This document shows, piece by piece, positions 34,719 through 43,060 of a stretch of 64,000 nt of DNA; position 1 is the stretch's first letter, and the number at the start of each line of letters is the position of its first letter. The stretch lies in assembly GCF_003149455.1 (NCBI RefSeq), contig NZ_QFFK01000006.1, forward strand, positions 1 through 64,000, written 5' to 3'. Source of the DNA: Chitinophaga deserti. GTDB lineage: Bacteria > Bacteroidota > Bacteroidia > Chitinophagales > Chitinophagaceae. The translations under genes were made by a program, and so were the position numbers. The notes beneath the pieces are model-generated. The model was not told the DNA's origin and made no database searches. It worked only from the letters and a program-made list of their open reading frames with translations.

Positions 34719-35468
34719 ATGGTTACAGGTTGGATATTCGGCGCAGTTGCATCGGGGTTACTGATCATGTGGGGGGTAAGATCGTATGGATGTACGGTTC
34801 GGCTGCGTAAAAGATTGAGGGCTCAGAAAGAACTGCTCCGTAAGCAAGGGGCTGATTTGGAGAGAATGGAGGGTTTGCTGGGATTGAAAATGTTGCAGGC
34901 GAGACTCAACCCCCATTTTCTCTTCAACTCCCTGAATTCCATACAGTATTTCATAAGTCTGGATGATAAGAAAACGTCCCTTCAGTACATCGGGCGTTTT
35001 TCGGCGTTTCTCCGTAAAATGATCCAGTTCGGAGATGAAACCGCCATCCAGCTGCACGACGAAACGGAGCTGGTGCGCGATTACCTGTTACTGGAGCAAT
35101 ACCGTTTCCCCGACCGGTTCGATTTTAAAATTCAGCTGGAGGGCGATGCGGGACTGGAAGATATACCGCCTTTCCTGACGCACCACCTGGTGGAAGAAGC
35201 CCTCTACAAAGGCGTGCTCCACCTGGGCCATACCGAGAAAGGGCTTATCAGTGTGCTGGTGAAGCCGGAAGGCAACAGCATCCGCATGGAAGTAACCGAT
35301 AACGGGATCAGCGGCGCTTTCGGGCGCGATGCTGAAGGGCATGCCGATATGCTGCACGAACGCATCCGCAGGTACAATGCATTACACGATAAACATGTAA
35401 CAATAGAAAGCCGGAGAGCTGTGGAAGGGAATGGCCGCGAAAACACCGCCGTCATCACGATCCGCTGA
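34719..35468 (+). CDS. LytS-like histidine kinase with altered N-box
   Basis: The 249-residue protein has one N-terminal membrane segment (about 4-20), a short coiled coil (25-55), and the His_kinase (PF06580) domain with LNPHFLFNSLNSIQ (His66). The ATP-binding domain is unusual: the family's LVENAIKHG reads LVEEALYKG, replacing the Mg-ATP asparagine with Glu160, and the next glycine motif reads DNGISGAF. There is no separate sensor domain. It lies 39 bases before a normal LytTR regulator gene. Either it uses ATP with a modified site or it acts without phosphorylation, by inference. Confidence 0.8.
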   Translation: MVTGWIFGAVASGLLIMWGVRSYGCTVRLRKRLRAQKELLRKQGADLERMEGLLGLKMLQARLNPHFLFNSLNSIQYFISLDDKKTSLQYIGRFSAFLRKMIQFGDETAIQLHDETELVRDYLLLEQYRFPDRFDFKIQLEGDAGLEDIPPFLTHHLVEEALYKGVLHLGHTEKGLISVLVKPEGNSIRMEVTDNGISGAFGRDAEGHADMLHERIRRYNALHDKHVTIESRRAVEGNGRENTAVITIR

Positions 35469-35507
35469 GAAAAATATCCTATCTTGTTGCCACCTCAAAA
35501 CCCTTAT

Positions 35508-36266
35508 ATGAAATGCAAAGCGCTCATTGTAGAGGATGAAATCCTGAGCCGCGAGTTTCTTTCCAATATGGTCCGCGAGCACTGTCCCCAGCTGGAGCTT
35601 GCCGGCACCGCGTCTAATGTAGACGAAGCCGTTCAGATGATCGCATCACATGCCCCGCAACTCGTTTTTCTCGATATTGAGATGCAAACGGGCACCGGGT
35701 TCGACGTGCTGCAACGCGCTGCAGGCCACAAATTTCATGTCATTTTCACCACCGCATTCGACCACTATGCCATCCGCGCCATCAAGTTCTCTGCAGTAGA
35801 TTATCTGCTGAAGCCCATCGCATTCGACGAGCTGCAGCAGGCTGTAGCCAAAGCCCTGCGGCAAATGGATGATACCGGAGATGATAACCGCCTCGATCTC
35901 CTCTTAAAGAATATTTCCCGCCCTTCCGGCGAAGATTTCTGCATCAGCCTCTCCACCTCCGAAGGTGTTGATTTCGTACCGCTTTCCACCATCATACGCC
36001 TCGAAGCCAAAGGGCCGTACACTATTTTCTTCCTGAAAGACGGCCGCCAGATCATGGTAAGCCGCAACCTGAAGGAATATGAAAATACCCTCCAGGAATA
36101 CGGCTTCTTCCGTATCCATAACTCCAATATCATCAACCTGAAAGATGTAAAGCGCTGGGTGAAGACCGACGGTGGCTACGCTATTATGAGCGATGGTGCC
36201 ATGGTAGCTATTTCCCCTAAAAAGAAAGAAGATTTTATGATGCTGATGACAAAGCGGACGGTGTAA
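35508..36266 (+). CDS. LytTR-family response regulator
   Basis: The 252-residue protein has a receiver (ALIVEDE, phospho-acceptor Asp56 in LVFLDIEM, then TTAFDHYA and LLKPI) and a C-terminal LytTR DNA-binding domain with FFRIHNSNIINLKDV and VAISPKKKEDF. It pairs with the kinase just upstream. Start 35508 (MKCKAL) is preferred to an upstream TTG. Its last 32 bases overlap the 3' end of the convergent hybrid kinase gene. Confidence 0.95.
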   Translation: MKCKALIVEDEILSREFLSNMVREHCPQLELAGTASNVDEAVQMIASHAPQLVFLDIEMQTGTGFDVLQRAAGHKFHVIFTTAFDHYAIRAIKFSAVDYLLKPIAFDELQQAVAKALRQMDDTGDDNRLDLLLKNISRPSGEDFCISLSTSEGVDFVPLSTIIRLEAKGPYTIFFLKDGRQIMVSRNLKEYENTLQEYGFFRIHNSNIINLKDVKRWVKTDGGYAIMSDGAMVAISPKKKEDFMMLMTKRTV

Positions 36267-38541
36267 CCTGCCGCAACTCATCCCATGCCTGCTCCAGCAC
36301 CCGCCTCACTTTTTGCAGCTGCGCAGGCTCCGCTGTGCGTGTACGCTGAAGTACCTGCAACTCCGGACCTATATGTTCCGACAGCCCGAAGAAGCCTGCC
36401 GAAGTACTCATGGTATGTGCGATCTTATATAGCTGCTCCCCGTTGCCCGTAGCCGCTGCTTTTTCAAGGGCTTTCAGGTCTTTAGGGGATTGCTGCAGAA
36501 AGGTCCGGATCATCTCCTGCATAAAGGCGGTATTTTGCCGCGTTTGCTCCCGGAGGAAGCGGAGGTCTACCACCGCCGGCGCACGGTTACCTGCCATCAC
36601 CGACAGTAACTCCTGCTCCCGGAAAGGCTTGGAGAGATAACCGTTCATACCCGCTGCAATGCATTTCTCTTTTTCACCACTAAAGGCATGCGCCGTAATG
36701 GCAATAATTGGGGTTTGCAGCCCCAGCTCTTCCCGTATTTTACGGGTGGCGGCGTAGCCATCCATGCCGGGTATCTGAATATCCATAAGGATGAGATCGG
36801 CCGTATTCTTCCGCAGCCATGCCAGGGCCTTGGTGCCGCTGTTAACCCCGAAGGCGGTGTAGCCGTTATTTTCCAGCATGAGGCGCGTCATTTTCTGGTT
36901 CAGCACATTATCTTCCACTACCAGCACCCTGCAGCCCGCGCCTTCCACCGCAGCAGGGGCTTCATGCTGTTCCGCAACAATATGTGCAGCGGCTTTTACA
37001 AAAGGAAGTTTTACGATGAACTCGGTTCCTTTACCGGGCTTACTTTCCAGCTCAATTGTTCCGCCCATGATCTGCGCCAGCTCTCTTGCAATGGCCAGAC
37101 CCAATCCGGAACCACCGTATTTGCGGGATATGGCAGTGTCGGCCTGGGTAAATCGTTCAAATACTGCCGCCTGTTTAGATGCGGAAATACCTATACCGGT
37201 ATCGCGTATCCGGAAGATGGCACGCAGGGAATGCTGGGTTTCCGATTCAACGCTGCAGGTGATCGAAATGCCTCCTTTTTCGGTGAACTTCACCGCATTA
37301 CCAATGATGTTCAATAGAATCTGGGATACACGCATACTATCTCCCAGTAAGGGTTGTGCTAATTGCTCCGCAATGGTACAGGTGTACTGCAGCTCTTTAC
37401 TGCGCACTTTAGGATCGAGCATGAGGCCAATGGCATGCAGCATCTGGGGGATGCTCAACGGGGCAGAGGCCACGGCTATCTTGCCGGCATCCAGCTTGCT
37501 GAGGTCCATGATATCGTTGATGGTAGACAGCAGGTTGCTGCCGGAAGTGCAAATGGCTTCCAGGTACTCGGTCTGGCGGGCCGACAGCCGGGTTTTCTTC
37601 AGCAGTTCAGTGAAGCCCAATATAGCGGTGAGCGGGGTACGCAGTTCATGGCTCATATTGGCAACGAACTCCGATTTGGCCTGCGAGGATTCTTCCGCCA
37701 GCACCCGTGCTTTTTCCAGTTGCTCTTCAATGGTTTTACGAAGAAAGAAAGTAGGTATATCCGGTGAGGTTACCGGAGCTGCATGTTGTCCTTTGTTTCT
37801 GGCAAAACGCTCCAGGTGCCCGCTGATGCGGTGAGGAGGAGCCATAATGAAGGTGCAGTTTTCATCACCCTTTGCCCGGCAGCTTACCTCTACTGCCGTT
37901 AGCGGAACGCCGAAGCTTTCCTGGCACCAGCCTGTGGAATAGCCCGCACTCATAATACACACCGGTGCTGCGGATTGCACACCCGCCCGCAACCATGCAT
38001 CCGCCTCAAACGAAAATGGATGATGGTAGTAGAGGAAGAAATTATCGTCAGGAGTAGGGGAGCTTTCCGGTAAAATATCCACGAATGCCCAACCCGTATA
38101 TGCGAAATGCACCGGCCCGGCAGACAGCCGGGATAATGGATCGGTGACATGCATTTTACCATGAAATGATTTGGCATCATTGATACCGATGGCATGCGAT
38201 ATATCAAACAGGAAATCTCTCCCTATTCCGAATGCTTCGCTTTCTCCTCTGTCTCCATAAAGTTTGAGAATACTGTCCAGAAAGTCTTTCGATAAAGCCG
38301 ATGCCCTGATCAGCACATACCTTTCTCCTGAAATTTCGATGGTGCCTTCTGATGGCCGCATCCGTATGTCGGAGAAATAGGCTTTTACTTTTTCTTCCGC
38401 TTTCCGGAAGTACAGATCGAATGCCGCCGGTACTTTAACGGAAGGGGCATCGGAAGCTGGTTGAGGATGTGAGGAGGAAGCAGCTGCTTCCAGTTCCCTG
38501 ATCCGGTTTTTCAATGCTGCGATTTGTTCAGAAGCTTTCAT
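36235..38541 (-). CDS. Hybrid histidine kinase with XylR_N/V4R aromatic-sensor domain
   Basis: The 768-residue cytoplasmic protein has a short coiled coil (1-25), an XylR_N-V4R ligand domain (about 40-235), HisKA (His298 in NMSHELRTPL), HATPase (NAVKFTEKGG, DTGIGISASKQ, GSGLGLAI), a receiver (LILMDIQIPGMDG) and a C-terminal Hpt domain (YKIAHTMSTSAGFFG). Cys195, Glu218, Cys221 and Cys229 have the same spacing as the four zinc ligands I recall for the phenol sensor MopR (155, 178, 181, 189). In MopR, DmpR and XylR this domain controls a sigma-54 ATPase; here it controls a kinase. It begins 5 bases after the monooxygenase gene and is co-transcribed with it. No DNA-binding partner is adjacent. 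Confidence 0.85.
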   Translation of the reverse strand: MKASEQIAALKNRIRELEAAASSSHPQPASDAPSVKVPAAFDLYFRKAEEKVKAYFSDIRMRPSEGTIEISGERYVLIRASALSKDFLDSILKLYGDRGESEAFGIGRDFLFDISHAIGINDAKSFHGKMHVTDPLSRLSAGPVHFAYTGWAFVDILPESSPTPDDNFFLYYHHPFSFEADAWLRAGVQSAAPVCIMSAGYSTGWCQESFGVPLTAVEVSCRAKGDENCTFIMAPPHRISGHLERFARNKGQHAAPVTSPDIPTFFLRKTIEEQLEKARVLAEESSQAKSEFVANMSHELRTPLTAILGFTELLKKTRLSARQTEYLEAICTSGSNLLSTINDIMDLSKLDAGKIAVASAPLSIPQMLHAIGLMLDPKVRSKELQYTCTIAEQLAQPLLGDSMRVSQILLNIIGNAVKFTEKGGISITCSVESETQHSLRAIFRIRDTGIGISASKQAAVFERFTQADTAISRKYGGSGLGLAIARELAQIMGGTIELESKPGKGTEFIVKLPFVKAAAHIVAEQHEAPAAVEGAGCRVLVVEDNVLNQKMTRLMLENNGYTAFGVNSGTKALAWLRKNTADLILMDIQIPGMDGYAATRKIREELGLQTPIIAITAHAFSGEKEKCIAAGMNGYLSKPFREQELLSVMAGNRAPAVVDLRFLREQTRQNTAFMQEMIRTFLQQSPKDLKALEKAAATGNGEQLYKIAHTMSTSAGFFGLSEHIGPELQVLQRTRTAEPAQLQKVRRVLEQAWDELRQVTPSALSSAS

Positions 38542-38546
38542 GTTTT

Positions 38547-40049
38547 CTAGGCAATGGCGTCTGCAGACCGGGAGGCCGGTTGCGACTGGGGTTGTTCCTT
38601 CTGCGCGGAATCTGCCAGTAAAATACGATAATCTTTCGGGTTGATTGGCTTAAAAAATTCATAAGGAGCCCAGCGGGTGGCAGTAGTCCGCAGGCCCATA
38701 TCACGCATCAGCTGGTCGAGGTGCATGAAATTAAATGGAGCCACGCAGGTACCGCTAAACTCCCCGGCAATTGGCCGGCCTGTTTTCCGCCAGTTATTCA
38801 TATATGCCATATCGTCCCGGATCTGATCAGGCGCGGGAAGACGCAAACGGCCCTGTGCATAGCGCAGCAGCCAATTGGCGGCAATCTCGGATGTAAGTGT
38901 GGTGAAAAGACTGGAATTATACCCTACAAATCCCAGGTTGGGCACCTCCGGATGCAGGATGTTGCGGAACAGCTGAAAGTGCCCCTGCTCACCAATAATA
39001 TGCCGGCGGTGTTCTGTATCGAGAAAGGAAAGCGATTGCCGGAAGCCGGTACCACACACGAGTATGTCTGCCTGGATGGATTGGCCGTTACGAAGATGCA
39101 ATGTGTTGCCGTCGATCGCTTCAATTTCGGTTTGTTGTGCGCGGATGGAGCCGTTCTTTACCTTTTCATAAAACCCCTCAGGCGCAACGCCTAAACTGCA
39201 ACTGATCTGGTCTTCAATTTTATGGGTGGGGAGCATGTTACAGGCTTTTAGACTGAACTGCTTTTTGAGCAGCAGCTCCAGTCCGCGCCATTGCATCCAT
39301 ACCATGGGTTTACCTGCGGTATGCAGGAATTTCTGAAAGGGTGTTTTATAAGGAGCGTTGAAGAATGCTTCGGAGAAACGGGAGAAAAGGAGGTAGCGCA
39401 TGTTGATGAGGTTCCCGAAATAGCGGGGCACCTTCCATTGCGCTTTGCGGAAAAGGAGATGGCATTCAGGGGCAATGTCTGCCGCCAGGGTAGCCACATC
39501 GGTGGCGGATTTGGCGAAGCCTACCACGGCTACGCGTTTCCCTTTCAGTATGGCGGGGTCTGATACCTGGCTGGAATGCAGGATCTTCCCGGGGAAGGTT
39601 TCAGCACCGGGAAAGGATGGTATGCTGGGGGTACTGAATGTGCCGGTGCAAACGGCTACAAAATCAAACGATACAGTATCGGTATTGCCGGAAGGCAGGT
39701 GCGTAATATCTGCCAGCCAGCTGCCGTCTTCGCGGCGGAGCCAGGATACGGCGGTGTTGAAGCGGATGTGCGGTGTAATACCGAAGTGATCCGCATAGGA
39801 TTGCAGGTATTGCTGTACCTGTTCACCGGATGGCCATAAAGGATAATCCTGTGGCATGGGGAAGTCGGAGAACGCATATTCGTCGCGGGTGGTTTGGGTG
39901 GCTACACCATGGTAGGAGCGGCTTTTTTCCCATACGCCGCCAATACCTGCGGCTTTTTCGATGAGGGTAACGCGGTAACCTGCGCGGATAAAGGTTTTAG
40001 CAGTAGCCAGGCCGCTGAGGCCTGCGCCGATGATGCCGATGTGTTGCAT
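38547..40049 (-). CDS. Flavin-containing monooxygenase, plant FMO1-like
   Basis: The 500-residue enzyme has an FAD motif GAGLSG (Gly8-Gly13), an FMO-type FPGKILHSSQV and a second Rossmann motif VVGFAKSATD that resembles the GFKKSA form of plant FMO1-type enzymes. The segment YAFSDFPMP after the FAD site is also of that type. It should use NADPH and O2 to oxygenate a nitrogen, sulfur or ketone group of a small molecule. It is the first gene of an operon with the aromatic-sensor kinase, so its substrate may relate to the sensed compound. It is divergent from a methyltransferase. Confidence 0.85.
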   Translation of the reverse strand: MQHIGIIGAGLSGLATAKTFIRAGYRVTLIEKAAGIGGVWEKSRSYHGVATQTTRDEYAFSDFPMPQDYPLWPSGEQVQQYLQSYADHFGITPHIRFNTAVSWLRREDGSWLADITHLPSGNTDTVSFDFVAVCTGTFSTPSIPSFPGAETFPGKILHSSQVSDPAILKGKRVAVVGFAKSATDVATLAADIAPECHLLFRKAQWKVPRYFGNLINMRYLLFSRFSEAFFNAPYKTPFQKFLHTAGKPMVWMQWRGLELLLKKQFSLKACNMLPTHKIEDQISCSLGVAPEGFYEKVKNGSIRAQQTEIEAIDGNTLHLRNGQSIQADILVCGTGFRQSLSFLDTEHRRHIIGEQGHFQLFRNILHPEVPNLGFVGYNSSLFTTLTSEIAANWLLRYAQGRLRLPAPDQIRDDMAYMNNWRKTGRPIAGEFSGTCVAPFNFMHLDQLMRDMGLRTTATRWAPYEFFKPINPKDYRILLADSAQKEQPQSQPASRSADAIA

Positions 40050-40208
40050 AACAGTGGGGTTTTGTTCCGTGAAAGTAATAAGCCCTGTCCTGCGCCGGGA
40101 TGCCGATTAATGATTGGGTGCTTTTGATTAACCCGGATGCCGTTCCCGTTAATTGCACCATCCCTTATAGCGGCCAACTGCCCAATTTTACTGAAATCGT
40201 TACCCCAT

Positions 40209-41105
40209 ATGAATACAACATCCTCCCCCGTACAGTTCCTCCGCCGCATCATTGGTAATGGCGGCCCCGAAGCATGCGAATACGGCGCATTAAATGAAGT
40301 TTTTGAATCCATTGCCGCGGCACTCCGGAGCGGTGCTTTCTCCGAATCAGAAAAAGCAGCATTGTACAATGGCTTTGGAACCGATGATGAAATAGGGCAC
40401 ACCATACTGGGCCATGCCCGGGCCAAACCTTTCGGTTATGCAGGCGATTTCCTTATCATCGATAAGATCTACCGCGAAGAAGTAACTGCGGATGCGTTGC
40501 TTCGTAAGTGGGACATCTTCTGGCATCAGCAGCCCGCCACACGCGCAGTGCGTAACCGTAAGGATTATTTCATCCGTATGGTCCGGAGATGGCTCAGGGG
40601 AAAAAGCAAAGCTTCCCTCCTGAATATTGCCAGCGGCCCGGGCCGCGACCTGTCAGAAGCCTATGCCCGTATTGATCCCTCAAGGCTTCAGACTGTTTGC
40701 GTGGAAGCAGATGCACAGGCTATTGCATATGCAACGGAGCTGAATGCTCCAAACATGGATCACATTACATTCATTCACCGCAACGTATTCCGTTTTGATA
40801 CAGACCAGCGTTTTGATATTGTATGGAGCGCAGGCCTGTTCGATTATTTCGACGATGCCGTGTTTGTACGGCTGCTCCGGAAAATGATGGGATGGACGAA
40901 CCCCGGTGGTGAAGTGATTATCGGAAATTTTGGAGACCATAACCCCACCCGTGGCTATATGGAGATCATCAGTGAATGGTATCTCATACACCGCTCCGCT
41001 GCGCATTTAAAGGAGCTGGCCATCAGCGCCGGTGCTGATCCGGGGAAGATAAAGGTGGAACATGAACCCGAAGGCGTTAACCTGTTTCTGCACGTAGGCG
41101 TATAA
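40209..41105 (+). CDS. Class I SAM-dependent methyltransferase (EF-biosynthesis-like)
   Basis: The 298-residue protein has an N-terminal helical part containing ARAKPFGYAGDFLIIDKIY, a pattern I associate with proteins annotated as extracellular-factor (3-hydroxypalmitate methyl ester) biosynthesis methyltransferases. The Rossmann SAM site LLNIASGPGRDLSE follows, with an acidic end of strand two in VCVEADAQA. A role in making a methyl ester signal is possible but unproven. Start 40209 (MNTTSSP) avoids an upstream extension lying in the divergent promoter. It is divergent from the monooxygenase-kinase operon. Confidence 0.75.
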   Translation: MNTTSSPVQFLRRIIGNGGPEACEYGALNEVFESIAAALRSGAFSESEKAALYNGFGTDDEIGHTILGHARAKPFGYAGDFLIIDKIYREEVTADALLRKWDIFWHQQPATRAVRNRKDYFIRMVRRWLRGKSKASLLNIASGPGRDLSEAYARIDPSRLQTVCVEADAQAIAYATELNAPNMDHITFIHRNVFRFDTDQRFDIVWSAGLFDYFDDAVFVRLLRKMMGWTNPGGEVIIGNFGDHNPTRGYMEIISEWYLIHRSAAHLKELAISAGADPGKIKVEHEPEGVNLFLHVGV

Positions 41106-41172
41106 CAGTATGGAATACCGGTGATTTTTTTTATTTTGGGAGTATTCCTTGCCAAACCCAAGATCTCCCAAC

Positions 41173-42087
41173 ATGTTAAACCATCGCTTACAACTCCGTT
41201 TCCTTTGCCTGTTACTGGCCTTTCCCATTGCTGCATTCTGCCAGAAAGAAGATCATAAGCTTACTGCCAAATTGCAGGCGCTTGCTGCCAACTTTCAGGG
41301 CGAGGCAGGCATCTATGTGGAAAATCTAAAAACAGGCAGATTTGTGGCTATAAATGCGGATACGGTGTTCCCTACCGCCAGCATAGTGAAAGTGCCATTA
41401 CTGGTAGGACTGTTCGATAAAATCGAGAAAGGGGAGCTGAAGTACCATCAGCCATGGACTTACCGGGATTCTTCCAAATACGGAGGATCGGGCATCATGC
41501 AGTTTTTCCGCGACAGTGCTGCTACTGAAGTAAGCGTGCTGGCAGCGCTCATGATGTCTTACAGCGATAATACCACTTCGCTCATGATCCAGTCTATGGC
41601 CGGCGGTGGTGCGCGGGTCAATGAACTGATGGAGCAATACGGATTGAAGGATACCCGCGTGAATTCAAGAACACCGGGCAGGGCGGAGATTTGGAAGAAG
41701 TACGGCTGGGGGCAAACCACGCCCCGCGAAATGGCGCGTCTTGTAAAAATGATCAGGAAGGGAGAGATTATCAGTCCGGCTGCGAGTGACCGTATGTACC
41801 GGTTAATGTGCAGAGGATATTATGACGAATCCTCTCTTTCGCAGTTGCCTCCATATGTGCAGGCCGCACATAAAACGGGATCAGTGGATGCAACAAGGTC
41901 GGAAGTGGTGCTGGTAAATGCGCCGCATGGCGATTATGTGTTTCATGTAGCCACGAAGAACAATAAAGACCAGCGTTGGTCGGATGATAATGAAGCGGTA
42001 GTATTTATCAGGAATGTATCTGCAGTGATCTGGAATCATTTTGAACCGAAGAGCGACTGGAAGCCGTTGTATACGGTTTACAAGTGA
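41173..42087 (+). CDS. Class A beta-lactamase-like serine hydrolase lacking Glu166
   Basis: The 304-residue exported protein has a signal peptide (IAAFCQ) and the penicillin-recognising set of class A enzymes: SIVK (Ser70, Lys73), SDN (131-133) and KTG (234-236). By chance these carry the standard numbering. The omega loop is of normal length but reads RVNSRTPGRAEIW; the deacylating Glu166 aligns with Thr167 and Asn170 with Ala171. Glu172 is the only acidic residue nearby. It may be slow or inactive on beta-lactams and instead act on peptidoglycan or another amide. The gene end overlaps the convergent gene at 42078 by 10 bases. Confidence 0.75.
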   Translation: MLNHRLQLRFLCLLLAFPIAAFCQKEDHKLTAKLQALAANFQGEAGIYVENLKTGRFVAINADTVFPTASIVKVPLLVGLFDKIEKGELKYHQPWTYRDSSKYGGSGIMQFFRDSAATEVSVLAALMMSYSDNTTSLMIQSMAGGGARVNELMEQYGLKDTRVNSRTPGRAEIWKKYGWGQTTPREMARLVKMIRKGEIISPAASDRMYRLMCRGYYDESSLSQLPPYVQAAHKTGSVDATRSEVVLVNAPHGDYVFHVATKNNKDQRWSDDNEAVVFIRNVSAVIWNHFEPKSDWKPLYTVYK

Positions 42088-42926
42088 TTCATTTCATATA
42101 CCTTTTCCAGTAGGTCGATTTTTTGCTGCTCCGGCATGTCGGGAGCTTTGATCATGCAATTGAAGAGTTTGTTGCCGCGGGTACCGAAGAGGAAGTACAT
42201 GTTTTGCTGGCTGTTTTTCGCCTGCCAGCAGATGTAAGCTTTTTCACGGTTTTCAGAAAGCTTGCGTACCGTCATGCGGGCTTCATCGCGCAGGGTGCGG
42301 CTATCCCAGTTATAATAAGCGAGGGCGTTCTCGAAATCGGTGCGTTCGCTGACGAATACATCCAGTGCTTCGCCGGGCATTACGGCAATGGCGATCACAG
42401 TGGAATCTGCATTGGTGAAGGTTACCTGACGGGGATCTTTGGAATTACGGTGCATCTGCCAGGTGCCGGGGAGGCGCAATTCGGGCTGATAACGGTTGTA
42501 TTTTACAACGGTGGTATCCTTTACTTCATGGAATTCGAAAGAAAGCTCGCTGCAATCTAGCGGATCAGTTAACTGAAGGCGGCCATCATTTACTTTGCCG
42601 CGGAGGGCAAGGTTTTGAACACCCTCCGGCCGGGTTTCGGTATTTAATTGCAGGATCAGCTCTCCGTCTTTCCAGCTGTAGGTGCCTTTTTGCGCGTATC
42701 TTTTGTCTCTCCCGAACCATCCCGCCACAGACTTAGCATCGTCCGAAACCCCGGATTGCAGAAATACTGCCCCGTCCGGGTAAAAACGGAGGTAAGATTG
42801 CCGGTCGTCTGACTGGGAAACATGATGAACTCTGGCGGAATAAATGCCGTCAAAATGAATGTTTTGCGCAAGCAGGACATTGCCCTGCATCAAAAGGCAC
42901 ACGAAAGCGAAGATACGCGCTGGCAT
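42078..42926 (-). CDS. Secreted protein of unknown function
   Basis: The 282-residue product has a signal peptide (NVLLAQ) and two parts: a beta-rich N-terminal half (about 25-145, with SYLRFYPDGAVFLQSG and GTYSWKDGELILQLN, resembling a lipocalin-type repeat) and an alpha-beta C-terminal half (about 155-282). I do not recognise a family. It is convergent with the beta-lactamase-like gene and divergent from the P-type ATPase gene. Confidence 0.6.
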   Translation of the reverse strand: MPARIFAFVCLLMQGNVLLAQNIHFDGIYSARVHHVSQSDDRQSYLRFYPDGAVFLQSGVSDDAKSVAGWFGRDKRYAQKGTYSWKDGELILQLNTETRPEGVQNLALRGKVNDGRLQLTDPLDCSELSFEFHEVKDTTVVKYNRYQPELRLPGTWQMHRNSKDPRQVTFTNADSTVIAIAVMPGEALDVFVSERTDFENALAYYNWDSRTLRDEARMTVRKLSENREKAYICWQAKNSQQNMYFLFGTRGNKLFNCMIKAPDMPEQQKIDLLEKVYEMNHL

Positions 42927-43027
42927 ATGTAACAGTTATAGGAAGTCTGATTCTGATTTAATTTACAACGAATTTTCCATATAAACGCGTGTTTGGATCA
43001 TTGTTTCGGAAACAAATTTGTAGCTGA

Positions 43028-43057
43028 TTTGTAAAGTCTTGACAAACCAATACTTTG
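43028..43057 (+). promoter_or_regulatory. Candidate promoter very close to the P-ATPase start codon
   Basis: TTTG at 43028-43031 and TACTTTG at 43051-43057 are separated by 19 bp, near the Bacteroidota -33/-7 pattern. The ATG is at 43061, so the transcript would be leaderless or nearly so. Confidence 0.35.
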
Positions 43058-43060
43058 CGC

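Noticed and set aside
43055..43060. TTG codon two positions before the P-ATPase ATG as start
   Set aside because: The ATG at 43061 gives the family-typical N-terminus. The same reasoning removed TTG starts at 3146, 35484, 41149 and 61204.
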